From Sepiola atlantica (Eukaryota > Mollusca > Cephalopoda > Sepiida > Sepiolidae), in NCBI GenBank assembly GCA_963556195.1, contig OY744531.1:52270700-52334699 (forward strand): a DNA stretch of 64,000 nt. Direction: 5' to 3'. The translations under genes and the position numbers were made by a program. The notes under the pieces were generated by a model. The model did no database searches, was not told the origin of the DNA, and saw nothing but the letters and a program-made list of their open reading frames with translations. Shown here piece by piece: positions 34,720-46,199 of the stretch (position 1 is its first letter; each line of letters opens with the position of its first letter).

Positions 34720-36610
34720 TATACACTAGCACATATATGTGACCAGAGGGAGCATACTTTTGCTATTAATCTGTTATATATGTCCGGCTAAAAGTATAAA
34801 ACTACAAAACAAAGAACCACAAAGTGTGTATATTCTTGATCAGCGTTTCCTTGAAAGTAATTATATCTAAAAGTCAGAAAAAAGTATTTCATTATTTGAC
34901 CCTAAACTGACGCCAAGTTCGTCACTAACTAAAAGGAAGTTACTCTGATTTTATTTTCACGGAGTTAATTTCCTTATGATGACCCATTCCTCGAATTGTC
35001 TGTGTGTATGGGTGTGTGTATGTTTAGAGAGCGGAATGTGCTAGACTGAGAAGAAAGTGGGATAAGAAGAAGGAGGGGAAACAGGAGAGGGGGAAAGAGA
35101 GACATATATAGAAGTTTTGATAGAAACATGTAGTAATAATATAATGTCGGGAATTTTCGCAATATTTATTTTCGAAACCAATGTCATATTGAAAAAGACA
35201 AACAGATAAATAAATGTTTTTTTTTCGATTAGTTAAAGCAAAGGGAAAGGGTAAATAAGATTTGATTCTGGTATGTTAACATCTCTTCTCAATTTAAACA
35301 AATAACATCAAATAAGTTCATTTAGATTGGCGAATAAAAAACATAAAGTGATAACTGGCACACCGATTGATAATATAACGAATAAAGCAAATATTGGTGC
35401 AATTTGTCGAGTCGTTTTCGTGCCTATAAACTACCAGTAGATGGACATACATGCTCAAATTCTAAATTTTAATATGATCGAATAGGAAAATTGATGCTAA
35501 CCCTTTTGTGGCAACCCGACATGAAAATGAGGCTTTATCTTAAATGTGGGGCAAATATATAAAGTAGATTTGAAGCTTATAAGTGACAAATATACTGAGT
35601 GACATATTAATAGAGAAACATCTATTGTAATATCGATTTTAAAATGAAACAAACAATTGATATAATCACGAATCTAAGAAGCTAACTATCTCGGAAACAT
35701 CCAGTCAAATATGCTCCTAATTCTAAATAATAGAACATCAATCCAAAGTTAATACGCTGGGGGTCATAGTTTTATACAGTCACTATATGCAACTCTCCGG
35801 TTTTATTTCAACTTCTTTAATCATCTGCTTGGAACGCCTTCCGCAGATGTTGTCTCCGAGAATCCAGGACTAAATGTCGCAGGTGGATTACGGGAATAAA
35901 TGTTCCCATTTCTACCCGGTTCCAAATTCGACGAAATTACCTTTTATGACAGCCAGCAGGGCTTTTTCCATTGAATGTGTCTGCTGTTCCCGCAATCGCA
36001 GATGAGAACGCGACCTGTATTAAGGAATGATCGCAGAAGAGTTTTCGATAATCAATGATTAAAGAATAAAAATAGAACGGAAATTCTTCAAGAAAGAAAC
36101 AAACAAACTGAATGCAGCTCACAGATTTTGGTAACTTAGTTGAACTAAATAATACACCAGTTAGGTTGCTTTTCAAAATATTAGCCAAGAAAGTATTTAG
36201 ACTTAATGTAGTGTAATAGTAGTGACAGTGATTGTAAAGTAGTATTAGTAGTAGAATTGTGACTCTTCTATAACACATCTTACATGACAAGGGTTCTTCA
36301 TACTTATTCATTCATTTCGTGTTAATCAAATGATTCTAGTGTTGGCATTGGTTTCCCCGATATCTTTCTAGAAAGACTTACGGGATGGACCACGTGAAAG
36401 TTGCCAACATCCCTAAGTGAAAGTGGTACTGTGAAACCGACTGGATTCAAACTTGGAACACCCAGGTCGTCAGTCCGTGTCGTTATCCACTCAGCTACCG
36501 TCACATCCCTTCTTCATTCTGTATTTGCTAGAATTAAAAACTTCAATTTATATTCTAATATCACGAAATACACAGAATAGTAAAACAATGTTTCGTTTAT
36601 AATTGTCGGA
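34720..36610. other. Unassigned stretch
   Basis: No gene. The 124-residue minus frame at 35937-36311 begins in a region without family motifs. The 60-residue minus frame at 36322-36504 has a tRNA-SINE-like look (plus AAACTTGGAACACCCAGG and minus GTAGCTGAGTGGATAACG at 36480-36498, an A-box match), so a SINE relic probably covers 36390-36505 on the minus strand. Confidence 0.4.
36390..36505 (-). repeat. tRNA-derived SINE head relic
   Basis: The minus strand starts GTGACGGTAGCTGAGTGGAT, an A box in tRNA-like context. About 45 bases on, TTCCAAGTTTGAATCCAGTC carries a degenerate B box. Little remains beyond this head. Confidence 0.5.
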
Positions 36611-36614
36611 TTTT

Positions 36615-37090
36615 CTTTAGATGAGGATTGATAATTTGTATCATTATTTAGACTACTATTCTCGTCTTGGATGCCATTCGCATAATAATTCGACCGATGA
36701 AACCTCCGACCTACCTAAAGGGCATTTTTTTGAACTTAAGAATTATTATTGTCGTTCAAGAATCTGTACGGAATTTCGAACTGAACATTGAGGCGTGGTG
36801 CAACAAATAAAGTGTTAAGTAATAATCAGCTCTAAGTGACAGTCTTCTAGAGGTTGCAGGCTAATCTTCAGTACAAGCAATACTAATAATACAATTGCAA
36901 ATTACTTAGGTCTGCTACCAGATGATGGCTGACGGAACGAAAGCAAGCTACCGCCGAGGAGTAATCAAGGTTCTTTTAGAAATTACGTATCCATTGCCTT
37001 GTTCGACGTAAGATACGTTGTGAGAATAACATCCGAGATAAGAACAGTAGTCCGGATAATCTAAATAATACACGTTTTTAGTTGATCTGT
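36615..37090. repeat. Repeat family A copy with inverted ends
   Basis: The left end (TATTTAGACTACTATTCTCG, then TTGGATGCCATT) is repeated inverted at the right end (TAACATCCGAGATAAGAACA, then TCTAAATAATACAC). The interior contains CAGATGATGGCTGACGGAAC and TGCAACAAATAAAGTG, found in opposite orientation in the 1-330 and 42105-42370 copies. The element is therefore a rearranged or dimeric copy, about 470 bp. Confidence 0.65.
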
Positions 37091-37611
37091 TTTAGGGTGT
37101 ATCAGCAAATCTTTGGCTCATGTGCCAACACACAAAACTTTTGGGGAATGACCAATTTTTAGTAACCATTTTTCTTATAGCTATGAAGAATGTGTTCATT
37201 CATACGTTTCCTTACATTAGTTTTCATTTTAGGAACCTGTACTCGTGTTTATAATCGACGTCTTAATTCCGAGCGAGGGTTCCTATATATTCTGTTGTTG
37301 ATTAACAAAGCGATAAAAAAATTTCGTATAAAAAGAAGAATATGAAAACAGAGTTCATGAAACACAGCATCTATATTTACGAAATAACATTTTATGTTCT
37401 TTTTATGCTAGTTTGCTGCATTTACTTATGATGTAGTTTAATGTTTCGTCTCGTTGTTAATAGAATCTGCATTTGCTGTTTTCCTGCGTCTTGTCTATCT
37501 TAGATTGTATGCAGTTCGTTATGCTCGCGTTGCTTTGTGTATAGTTCGTTCTGATCGCGTTATTAGTTTTACTCGCCACATGTCCCCACACGAGTCATCA
37601 TCAATGTTCGC

Positions 37612-37860
37612 TCACGAGTAACAGTGGGTTGTGTTATTTGGAGTGTGAGTGACAACAAGTTTCTTCAGATTCACAGATTCTCGCAAAAGCAGTTTATTAT
37701 TGATTTCTCTTAAACTAGGTGGTGACAAACTTCCCAGGATTCCACTACTGATGGTGACCTTCCAACAAAAGTCTGGATAGTGCTCCACTTTCTCGGACTT
37801 TCCATTATTCTTGGCCATCCACGACCATTTTAGGGTCACTTACAAATTCATTCTAGTGCT
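37612..37860 (+). repeat. Repeat family G copy
   Basis: Motifs GAGTGTGAGTGACAACAAGT, TTATTGATTTCTCTTAAAC and TTCCAACAAAAGTCTGGATAG recur in altered form at 38128-38400 and 63040-63200. Confidence 0.55.
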
Positions 37861-38014
37861 ACTACATGCGTGTATTTGTTTGGGGAAGCTGGGGGCAGAT
37901 TCTTTTTGCTTTTTCTCATTCACTCAGTCACCTTCACTTACCACTTTCTTGATTTCGTGCAAAGTCCGTTACGTGTCACAACACGCGCTTACACAGTGCT
38001 ACTTTGCATTATTA

Positions 38015-38034
38015 TTGTTATTATTTTATTATTA

Positions 38035-38069
<35 letters not shown>

Positions 38070-38070
38070 A
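38015..38070. repeat. (TTA)n microsatellite
   Basis: TTA/TTG units, interrupted, giving Leu/Tyr runs in translation. Confidence 0.95.
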
Positions 38071-38109
38071 CACCAACTAGGTGTTTTCACACAAGTCAGT
38101 ATCTGCGAT

Positions 38110-38465
38110 TGCTCACTGACAATAACCAGTGGCGTTCCCTGGAGCCTGAGTGACAACAAGTCTCCCAAAATTTCCAGCACTCTCCACTTCTTTTCGATAG
38201 CCAATGCAAATCACTTTGCATTATCGCAACATCCGTTTACCATTGATTTCTCGTTAGCAACAACCGTTAGTCTTCTCTGGAATTTGAGTGGCACTAAACC
38301 TCCCCAAGGTTCCAGTACTCTCCGCACACTTTCCAGTCGAAGTCTTGTCGGTGCTCTCCCTTTTCGGTCTTTTCACCCTCCTTTACCCTACATGGCAGTT
38401 TTATACGGTACCAGCCGATACTGATGTCAGCATATAAATGTGTGTATGACTGAATATCAATTGTG
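38110..38465 (+). repeat. Repeat family G, two internal units
   Basis: GAGCCTGAGTGACAACAAGT with CCAGCACTCTCCACTTC (38143-38190) is echoed by GAATTTGAGTGGCACTAAAC with CCAGTACTCTCCGCAC (38280-38328), a period of about 137. The end has TTTTATACGGTACCAGCCGA. Confidence 0.65.
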
Positions 38466-38481
38466 GGGCGGTAGGGAAGTT

Positions 38482-38542
38482 TGATTATTATTATTGTTAT
38501 TATTATAATCATTATTATTATTATTGTTATTATTATTATTAC

Positions 38543-38588
<46 letters not shown>

Positions 38589-38640
38589 GTTGTTGTTGTT
38601 GGTGTTGGTGTTGGTGTTGTTGTTGTTGCCGTTGTGTTAT
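38482..38640. repeat. (TTA)n(TTG)n microsatellite
   Basis: TTA units to about 38587, then GTT/GGT units. The 80-residue Ile/Val-rich frame is an artefact. Confidence 0.97.
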
Positions 38641-38967
38641 TATCACGTCAATACATAGAAAAGTTATACCTGTTTGGAGAAAAGGTTGAAGGAAATAAAA
38701 TTTCAAAGAATATCCTGAAGTAAAAATATTTTCCTACTCAATGAAGGCTTTTTACAGGTCACCGAGCGTCGGATTCGACCTGTTGACCGTAATTTGCCAA
38801 TGACCTTCACATAATCCATCAACATGAAAACAAACTGATGAAAAATCGCCGACAATTCGAATGAAAAAGGGGAAGAAGGGGTGGAAAAGACAGGTGAGCA
38901 AACGTCTCAACGTATATTTTACAATACCCAAAAGTTGAGTCGAAAGAGGCTAAATGTCAAACGGCAA

Positions 38968-38990
38968 TATATATATATATATATATATAT
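38968..38990. repeat. (AT)n microsatellite at left edge of the tandem array
   Basis: A short AT run directly in front of the 298-bp tandem array. Confidence 0.9.
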
Positions 38991-39926
38991 AGATATTGTT
39001 CGTTCTTTTTTTTTTTTTTTTTTTTTTTAAGCATTGAATAAAATGTAATAAAATGACGTAAGAAGCCCTTTTTAACAATGCGTGAAAGAATTTATTTCTT
39101 TTTTTCTTTTTCCAATCAATTTCGAAGTCTACAAACTTCATCTTCAGGGATGTGTTTTTTTTTTTATAAAATAAACAAACTTTTGTTTATAGGTAGCATC
39201 GAGATGGTGTGACGCTCTCCGCCAAGATGGAATGGGCGGAAGTGAAAATATTAAGAACGATTATGCCAGGGGCAGGCCGGGAGTTATAAAGATATTGTTC
39301 GTTCTTTTTTTTTTTTTTTTTTTTTAAGCATTGAATAAAATGTAATAAAATGACGTAAGAAGCCCTTTTTAACAATGCGTGAAAGAATTTATTTCTTTTT
39401 TTCTTTTTCCAATCAATTTCGAAGTCTACAAACTTCATCTTCAGGGATGTGTTTTTTTTTTTATAAAATAAACAAACTTTTGTTTATAGGTAGCATCGAG
39501 ATGGTGTGACGCTCTCCGCCAAGATGGAATGGGCGGAAGTGAAAATATTAAGAACGATTATGCCAGGGGCAGGCCGGGAGTTAGAAAGATATTGTTCGTT
39601 CTTTTTTTTTTTTTTTTTTTTTTTTTAAGCATTGAATAAAATGTAATAAAATGACGTAAGAAGCCCTTTTTAACAATGCGTGAAAGAATTTATTTCTTTT
39701 TTTCTTTTTCCAATCAATTTCGAAGTCTACAAACTTCATCTTCAGGGATGTGTTTTTTTTTTTTATAAAATAAACAAACTTTTGTTTATAGGTAGCATCG
39801 AGATGGTGTGACGCTCTCCGCCAAGATGGAATGGGCGGAAGTGAAAATATTAAGAACGATTATGCCAGGGGCAGGCCGGGAGTTATAAAGATATTGTTCG
39901 TTCTTTTTTTTTTTTTTTTTTTTTTA
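38991..39926. repeat. Tandem array, about 298-bp unit, 3.1 copies
   Basis: AGATATTGTTCGTTC occurs at 38991, 39290, 39587 and 39889. Units are nearly identical and differ mainly in the length of a poly-T run (about 20-26) and a second T run. Each has CTTCATCTTCAGGGATGTG, GGTAGCATCGAGATGGTGTG and GGCAGGCCGGGAG. The fourth unit stops at AAGCAT, where TA repeats begin. The 63- and 83-residue minus frames with the same N-terminus are translations of the array and not genes. Confidence 0.9.
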
Positions 39927-39927
39927 A

Positions 39928-39928
<1 letters not shown>

Positions 39929-39990
<62 letters not shown>
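39929..39990. repeat. (TA)n then (TG)n microsatellite
   Basis: TA to 39988, then TGTGTG to about 40005. It closes the tandem array. Confidence 0.95.
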
Positions 39991-39991
<1 letters not shown>

Positions 39992-40352
39992 GTGTGTGTG
40001 TGTGTGAGAGGGTGTGTTTGTGTCTGTGTATGGGTGTTATAGTGTCTATCACTTGAAAACATGCATACATATACATTACATACAGAAAAAAAATAACGCC
40101 ATTTAAAAAAAATCTGCAACACATATTAAATTACTTGGTTAAAATAACATGATACTTGCCTAATATTCTAGCTCTTAATTGAAAAAAAAATGTGATGGTA
40201 GAATATTATATTTAAAATATTCGTCTTTTAAAAGTATAATTTCTAAATTTTAAGAAATTGGATTTACCGCGTTTTGCATTCGAACCCCTCACAGACGCAC
40301 ACACACATACACACAGACACACACAGACACACACACACATACATACATATAT

Positions 40353-40469
40353 GTATATCAGTTCCAAGATTCCAAGATCAAAAAGTTTTGACGTACGATC
40401 GTTTTTAAAATCATAGAAACGATCGTACATCAAAACTTTGTTCATCATCAATTCTTGGAACGGATATAC
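40353..40469. repeat. 117-bp hairpin
   Basis: GTATATCAGTTCCAAG at left pairs with CTTGGAACGGATATAC at right. AAAGTTTTGACGTACGATCG pairs with CGATCGTACATCAAAACTTT, around a loop near 40411-40416. A related TACGATCGTTTC stretch occurs at 18575-18586. Confidence 0.85.
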
Positions 40470-40479
40470 ATACCTTTAT

Positions 40480-40880
40480 AAAGAAAATTAAATCAACAAG
40501 AAAAAAGAAAAAAAAACAAGAAAAAAGAAAGATAGAAAGAAATAAAAAGAAAAAAAAGAAACAAACGATCAAATGAAGTAAGTAATGTTTCCAGTCAGAA
40601 TAAAGTCAAGGTTAAAAACCTGAAAGAAATAAAGACGGGAAGAAAGAATATAAGATAAATAAGTAAATGGAATTAAAAGCTAAGAGAGAAAAAATAACAG
40701 TAATAAGAATAAACGAAGAAAAGACAAAGAAAGAAAGAATAAACGCAAACAATAAATAAAAAATAAAAGACGAAAAGAAAAATGAATAAGTAACAAATAA
40801 AATAAATAAAAACGAAACGTAAGTATAAGTAGCATTTTTAGATAGAATAAGAAAGTAAGATAAAAAAAAACACACATTTT
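40480..40880. repeat. Polypurine tract
   Basis: AGAAAAAAGAAA-like on plus for about 400 bases, with scattered T and few C. The Phe/Leu-rich minus frames are artefacts. Confidence 0.75.
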
Positions 40881-41214
40881 TTCTTTTTCCCGCCTTTCTC
40901 TACATTTGTACATTTTGTTTTGAACTATATACGATTGTCTGTAATATTATGCGCGTAATCAATGGTAAAATATGTTTTCTTGATGCTTGTAGTCACTCAT
41001 CAGTGATTAACGGTGTTTTATCCATCAGACCTGTTCCACCAGAAACCCAAGAATTTCTCAAAAGAAACATACCTCCCACTTTTCTGTTCTGTTTCTTTTA
41101 TTTAATGCCTCACACAGGATAAATATCTAGTGAGATTTTGCATGAAAACTCTCGATCTATGTAAAATATAATGTTTGTTTGGTTGGTTTCAATAGAAATC
41201 GTTATGTTAATACA

Positions 41215-41740
41215 GGGTGTTTTCTATAAAAATGGGACATTTGTCAAACGGTAATTTATTTTACAAAGAAACACTTTCATAATGATTTTCAAAACCTCAC
41301 AGATGCTCAAAATGACGTCCGTGCAATTCATAGCAGCGTGTTAACGTAGAAATCCAAGTTCGCGTAGGGTATTGAAGAGTAATCTAAGGGATATAATCGA
41401 AGCTCTTGCGAATCACGTTTTCATATCATCAACAGAGTCTATGTTGCGTCGACATTTTTCAATTTCTGCTAATAACAAGCTCGAAAAACAGTAATCTATG
41501 ACATTCAAGTCTGGGCTGTTTGTGGACTAATCCTCCGGTGTAATGAAATAAAGAGTAGATTGCTGAAGAAATTGAATTGAAGCTCGTGCTCTAATTTCCC
41601 TCTTTTCTAGCGACCACCTTGTAGTTAGAACATTAAATCAAGGTTCAATAAGCGTGAACATCTTCAAGTATTAGTTGACTCTATTCCCTTATTTCCCATA
41701 TAGGATAGCGTGGATCCAATTGTCAATTCGAATTATCGTC
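41215..41740 (-). pseudogene. IS630/Tc1-mariner-type transposon relic
   Basis: The segment starts on plus with TACAGGGTGTTTTCTATAAA, a TA plus a CAGGGTGTT-type inverted end. The minus strand translates to STNSPDLNVIDYCFSSLLLA (the SPDLNPxDY block that carries one catalytic Asp of the DDE/D triad), then KCRRNIDSVDDMK, and near the end RCYELHGRHFEHL, a C-terminal pattern common in this superfamily. Stops and frameshifts are present. The 5' half and the other end are missing. The stretch 40930-41200 upstream is unassigned. Confidence 0.7.
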
Positions 41741-42104
41741 TACTGGGGATGAAGTTGAATATAAAGACTTATATGAAGATTAACATAACTTTTATCAAGT
41801 AGAAATTTACGGGAAATCCAATGTTTTTTTTTCTATGATAAGGATTTTTTTCATTATAATATCTGATGGTTTTCCTTCGCTCTGAATATCCATCCATAAA
41901 CAGCACATACACCGTCTTACTTTATTTTAGAAATTTAAGAATAAGATAACAATGCATATATTGGGTTCAGGACTGGGAGTAGGATTACATCGAGTTAAAA
42001 TTAATCCGGGGCAACATCTGCTGGTTAGTGGAATAATAAGGTATTTTCTGATTTTTCACATGAAATAAATCTTTATGTTTAAGAAGTTTTTAGATAAGGA
42101 TTGA

Positions 42105-42370
42105 TAATTTGTATTATTTAGATTATTTGGACTATCATTCTCATCTTGGATGTTATTATCACACGGTTTCAACCGATCTTACCTCCGACTATTTGCAGGT
42201 ACATATCGTCGAACTCAGAAATCTGTACGGAATTTAAAACGGAACATTTTATTTGATCTACGGGTAGCTTGTTCTCGTTCTGTTAGCCATGATCGGGTAG
42301 AAGTTTCAATTCATTCGTAATTATATTTTTAGTATCGCCTATACTGATGATCAAAATGTCTACATCCACA
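42105..42370 (+). repeat. Repeat family A copy
   Basis: Begins with TTTGTATTATTTAGATTATT, then TTGGATGTTATT, TCGTCGAACTCAGAAATCTG, GGTAGCTTGTTCTCGTTCTG and GTATCGCCTATACTGATGAT. Same order as 1-330. Confidence 0.7.
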
Positions 42371-43189
42371 TTAACAAACACTTTACAACTGTAAGAGAAT
42401 CAATAGACAAAGCGCCCACTTTCTAACACGTCTAATTTTCATCAAGTGCAAAGATTTCAGAATATATTGTGATGTCATAATATACTATGTGTCTTCCGCA
42501 CACTCTCTCCTCTCCCTCCCTCTAATTTTTTTATATCATTCAATTTCTCTTATCACTCCTCTTATCATTCGCTATTGATTTACATTATTTGCACTTCCTC
42601 ACACAATCTTAAACAGAAGTATTTCACTTAGAACTGAGTATTACATGACACTTACAGTAGTCCAAAAATGTCAAAAATAAATATGCCACATAATTCGATT
42701 CTTTTAATAAATTCGTATACTTTTGAAACAAATTGATTGATTAGATTAAAAACGTTTCTAATACAAGTCATTTTAAGAATAATATTTCTTTAAACGTAGT
42801 AATAACTTCATGCAACTCTTATAAAATAAAATGAGTCCAAACATTAAGCTCCCCTGTGGACAGTACAAGACATAAGAAAAGTATATGAAAGATAAGAATA
42901 AAGAAAATTATCAAAGGTAGTTTAAGAGGAGTCGGTTCTTTGTTACGTGGTGAAAATTGAATAAAAAAGAAAAACTATTTAAACTTCTTAGAATTTGCGT
43001 TTTCTATGACCGCATGAACTTCAAAGGTCTTACATTTTCAGTTGGAAAAATAGACAGTTGGATGAACAGAGCAGTCGACAGATACAGATCGATAAAAAAT
43101 AGTATTAAAAATCAATTAAAGATTAAAATAAAATAATTGACCTTACATTTGCTTAATAGCTCAGCGGTTTTTAAATCAAAGATGGCTGA

Positions 43190-43380
43190 CGTTTGGGATA
43201 TTTCAGACAGAGACGAAAGAGGAAAAAAGAATAATGGGTTATAGATATAGTAAAATAAAGAACACATACAGAAACGCAAAGAAAGAAAAAACTATGAATA
43301 AAAAGAAACAGAAAGAAAGAGGAAAAAACAGAGAAAGGCGAAAGGAATGAATATAAAAGAAAGATAGAACAGTGGGTAGA
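43190..43380. repeat. Purine-rich tract
   Basis: About 190 bases rich in GAAAGAAA. A degenerate tRNA A-box-like TTAATAGCTCAGCGGTT lies just upstream at 43151-43170, so a SINE head may be attached. Confidence 0.6.
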
Positions 43381-43409
43381 CAATACTCTCCTATGTACCT
43401 TGTCTAGGA

Positions 43410-43705
43410 CAGGGGTGGGCAAACTATGACTCGCAAGCTGCATGTGGCTCACTAAACGAATTCATGTGAACCACCAAATGTTTGTACATTTTTATGTTTA
43501 AACATTTGTCTTTCAAATAAATGCGCATTATGTGAATATTCTATAGCATTTTCAAACATTGAATAACTTAAATAATAATTGAATAATTAATCGCATTGTT
43601 TTTTCTTTAAAAGAGTTTTATTTCCTTAAATTTAAATATTATTTCTGCCCTATGAAATTTAATTTTTCAATTTGGCCCTTGCAATAAAAAGTGTGTCGAC
43701 GCTTG
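43410..43705. mobile_element. Non-autonomous hAT element, 296 bp
   Basis: The left end CAGGGGTGGGCAAACTATGA is a classic hAT terminal sequence. The right end AAAGTGTGTCGACGCTTG is its degenerate complement (expected AGTTTGCCCACCCCTG). The flanks GTCTAGGA (43402-43409) and CTATAGGA (43706-43713) agree at 6 of 8 positions, fitting an aged 8-bp target duplication. Interior TTGGCCCTTGCAATAAAAAG is also typical of such elements. No transposase inside. Confidence 0.75.
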
Positions 43706-44044
43706 CTATAGGAGGAAAAAAGTAAATGATACCAGTTTTTCTCCAGCGTTGTTTTCAGTCGCCTTGGACTTCACTTTGGTACGGGGCTCAAACCATTACG
43801 GTTAAGAAGAGGGACAGTTGATGATTGTGCAACTATTTCTTCACAAAAGACGCCCCTTCACGGGGTATTCATTGTATCTTGATACTAAAAAGGGGGGGGG
43901 GGTTCTATAGAACATAAAAGAAGAATGTAAACATCACGCTTAAGTTTGAAATAGCATTTTAGATACGTCCATGTATTTTTGGACGTGCGTCTGTGTGCAT
44001 TCACTCGTCTTCGGGATCGTCCACTTGTTGTTTTCGTCTGAATT

Positions 44045-46190
44045 CGACACTGCTGTAACAAAATTTGGGGATTTTAATGCCCACCACTGCGCTTGGTTGG
44101 GATTCTCCAGCCTTACTGACGCAGCCGGCAACTCTACGTATTATTTCTCCTTAGCTCACTCCCTCTCTCAGACTGTCGATTTTCCGACCCGCATCCCCGA
44201 TCGAGTAGACCAACAAGCATCACTTCTAGACCTTTTCTTGACCTCAATGCCCGAGGCTTGTGTGACGAAAGCTCATAGCCCACTCGGGAATGCTGATCAC
44301 ATTGTGCTAATGATACATATCACCCTAAAAAGTCGTCCAAAAGCTGATGAACCGTTGCTCAAAACAACAAGATACTACAAGCAGGCTGATTTTGAGTCAA
44401 TCAGAGATCACATCAGTGACGCCCCATGGAGGGAAACCTTCTCACTCCCTGCCGACCAGTGTGCAAACGAATTAACTGAATGGGTCAAAGCAGGCATCGA
44501 AGCCTATGTCCCCACGCGAAAATTCTTTAGCAAACCCCACTCTCCCAATGGTTCACCTCGGAATGTGCAGCTGCCATTTCTAAGAGGCAACAAGCATTCC
44601 GTAAATTCGGCCGCCATAAGTCAGCTACTAATAGACATAAATTTATAGAGTCAAGAAATAATTGCAAGGCCGTGATAGGTGAAGCGAAGAGAAGGTATAA
44701 TGAGTTAACAAAAAAACGCATCCAGTCACAGAAACTAGGTACTCGTGATTTCTGGAAAATCTACAATAGTGTAGTGAATAATGGCCAATCAACGATTCCC
44801 CCACTATCAAACCACAATGATGTCGTATGCACGGCCACTGATAAGGCTGAACTACTTGCCCAGCGCTTCGCTTCTAACTCTACTTTAGACTCAGATAACC
44901 ACCCCTCCCCAAATTCCCATTACGGACCGAAGCCACACTTGATAACCTGGTCATCACCCCATCCCAGGTCAGAGACATCATAAAAAACCTTGACACCTCC
45001 AAAGCTTGTGGGCCTGATCTTATACCAGTATTTGTAATAAAGAAATGCTCTGCTGAACTGGCCCCTGTCCTCTCCAAACTCTAATATAAATGCCTAGCTG
45101 AATCTTGCTTCCCTGATAGCTGGAAAATTGCCTCTGTGGTACCAGTCTACAAGAGTTCTGGGAATAGAACCAATCCTCACAACTATCGCCCAATCAGTCT
45201 GCTGCCGATCTTTGCTAAAATCTTCGAATCCTTAATCAATCTAGCGATAGTAAGACACTTAGATAATGCTAAACTTCTATCTGACCGCCATTATGGATTT
45301 AGAAAAGCACGATCTACTGCGGACATCCTAACGGTCATCTCTTAACGCATGTATCATACACTTGACAAGGCAGGAGAAGCTAGGGCAGTGGAGCTTGATA
45401 TATCCAAGGCCTTTGACAAGGTATGGCATAAAGGGCTTCTCCTGAAAATACGCTCATACGGTATTACTGGGCAATTACTTAATATAATCAGATCCTTCCT
45501 AGACAAAAGAAAAATCCAGGTTGTCCTTGATGGCCGTTCATCTAAGCAACATGACATAAATGCTGGTGTACCCCAGGGATCTATCCTTAGACCTTTGTTG
45601 TTCCTGATCTATGTAAACGATCTCCCTGATGACACAGTGTCTGAGATTGGTTTATTTGCTGACGACACCACGCTTTACTCTCGCCATGTTGGCAAAACCG
45701 ACACAATTATATCCGAGGCATTGGCTGAATCCTTAGAAAATCACCTCCAGGCTGTAGTGGATTGGGGTCACAAATGGTTGGTAACTTTTAGCATCCTTGT
45801 GCTTGTTTTACAAATACTTCAATGGATTATGCTCCGATGAACTGGCTACTCTGGTGCCCCCTCGACGTAAATTCACTAGACTAACTCGACAATCAACTAA
45901 ATCTCATCCATTTACTGTGGAGGTCCCCAGATGTCGGAGCGCTTTCTACTCCAATAGCTTCTTTCCTCGTGTTGCTGGCCTCTGGAACTCCCTTCCTGTC
46001 CCCTGTTTCCCCGACAGTACAGACATGCAGAAGTTTAAAACTAATGTAAACAGACATCTCGCTGCACATATCCCAATCTAGGTTGACTGTCCCCTACCTT
46101 CTCCCCTCTTCTGTTTTCTCAGTAGCCCCTTACGTCTACAGTGGCGTCCTGCCTTGTTTGGATGTTAAAAATTATTAATAAAAAAGGATT
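44045..46190 (+). pseudogene. CR1/Jockey-type LINE relic: endonuclease end, RT, C-terminus
   Basis: Read in order on plus. 44055: GDFNAHHCAWL, then DFPTRIPDR, LLDLFLTSMPEAC and SPLGNADH, the C-terminal half of an APE-type endonuclease. A frameshift follows near 44535, then WFTSECAAAISKRQQAFRKF and DFWKIYNSVVNNG. Another frameshift lies near 44925, then DTSKACGPDLIPV, a stop at 45082, NYRPISLLPIFAKIFESLIN, a stop at 45343, VELDISKAFDKVWHKGLL, NAGVPQGSIL and GLFADDTTLY (FADD at 45655-45666, the RT catalytic motif). At about 45790 the RT thumb is deleted and the frame changes to the C-terminal block DELATLVPPRRKFTRLTRQS ... FFPRVAGLWNSLPVPCFPDS, ending at 46081. The 3' end is AT-rich (TTAAAAATTATTAATAAAAA). 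It is truncated at the 5' end, internally deleted and dead. LINE proteins nick DNA and reverse-transcribe their own RNA. Confidence 0.88.
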
Positions 46191-46199
46191 TTCCATCCA

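Noticed and set aside
38991..39926. Two minus frames with the same N-terminus (MKFVDFEIDWKKKK...)
   Set aside because: They arise from successive units of the tandem array and run through the poly-T strand; no evidence of a gene.
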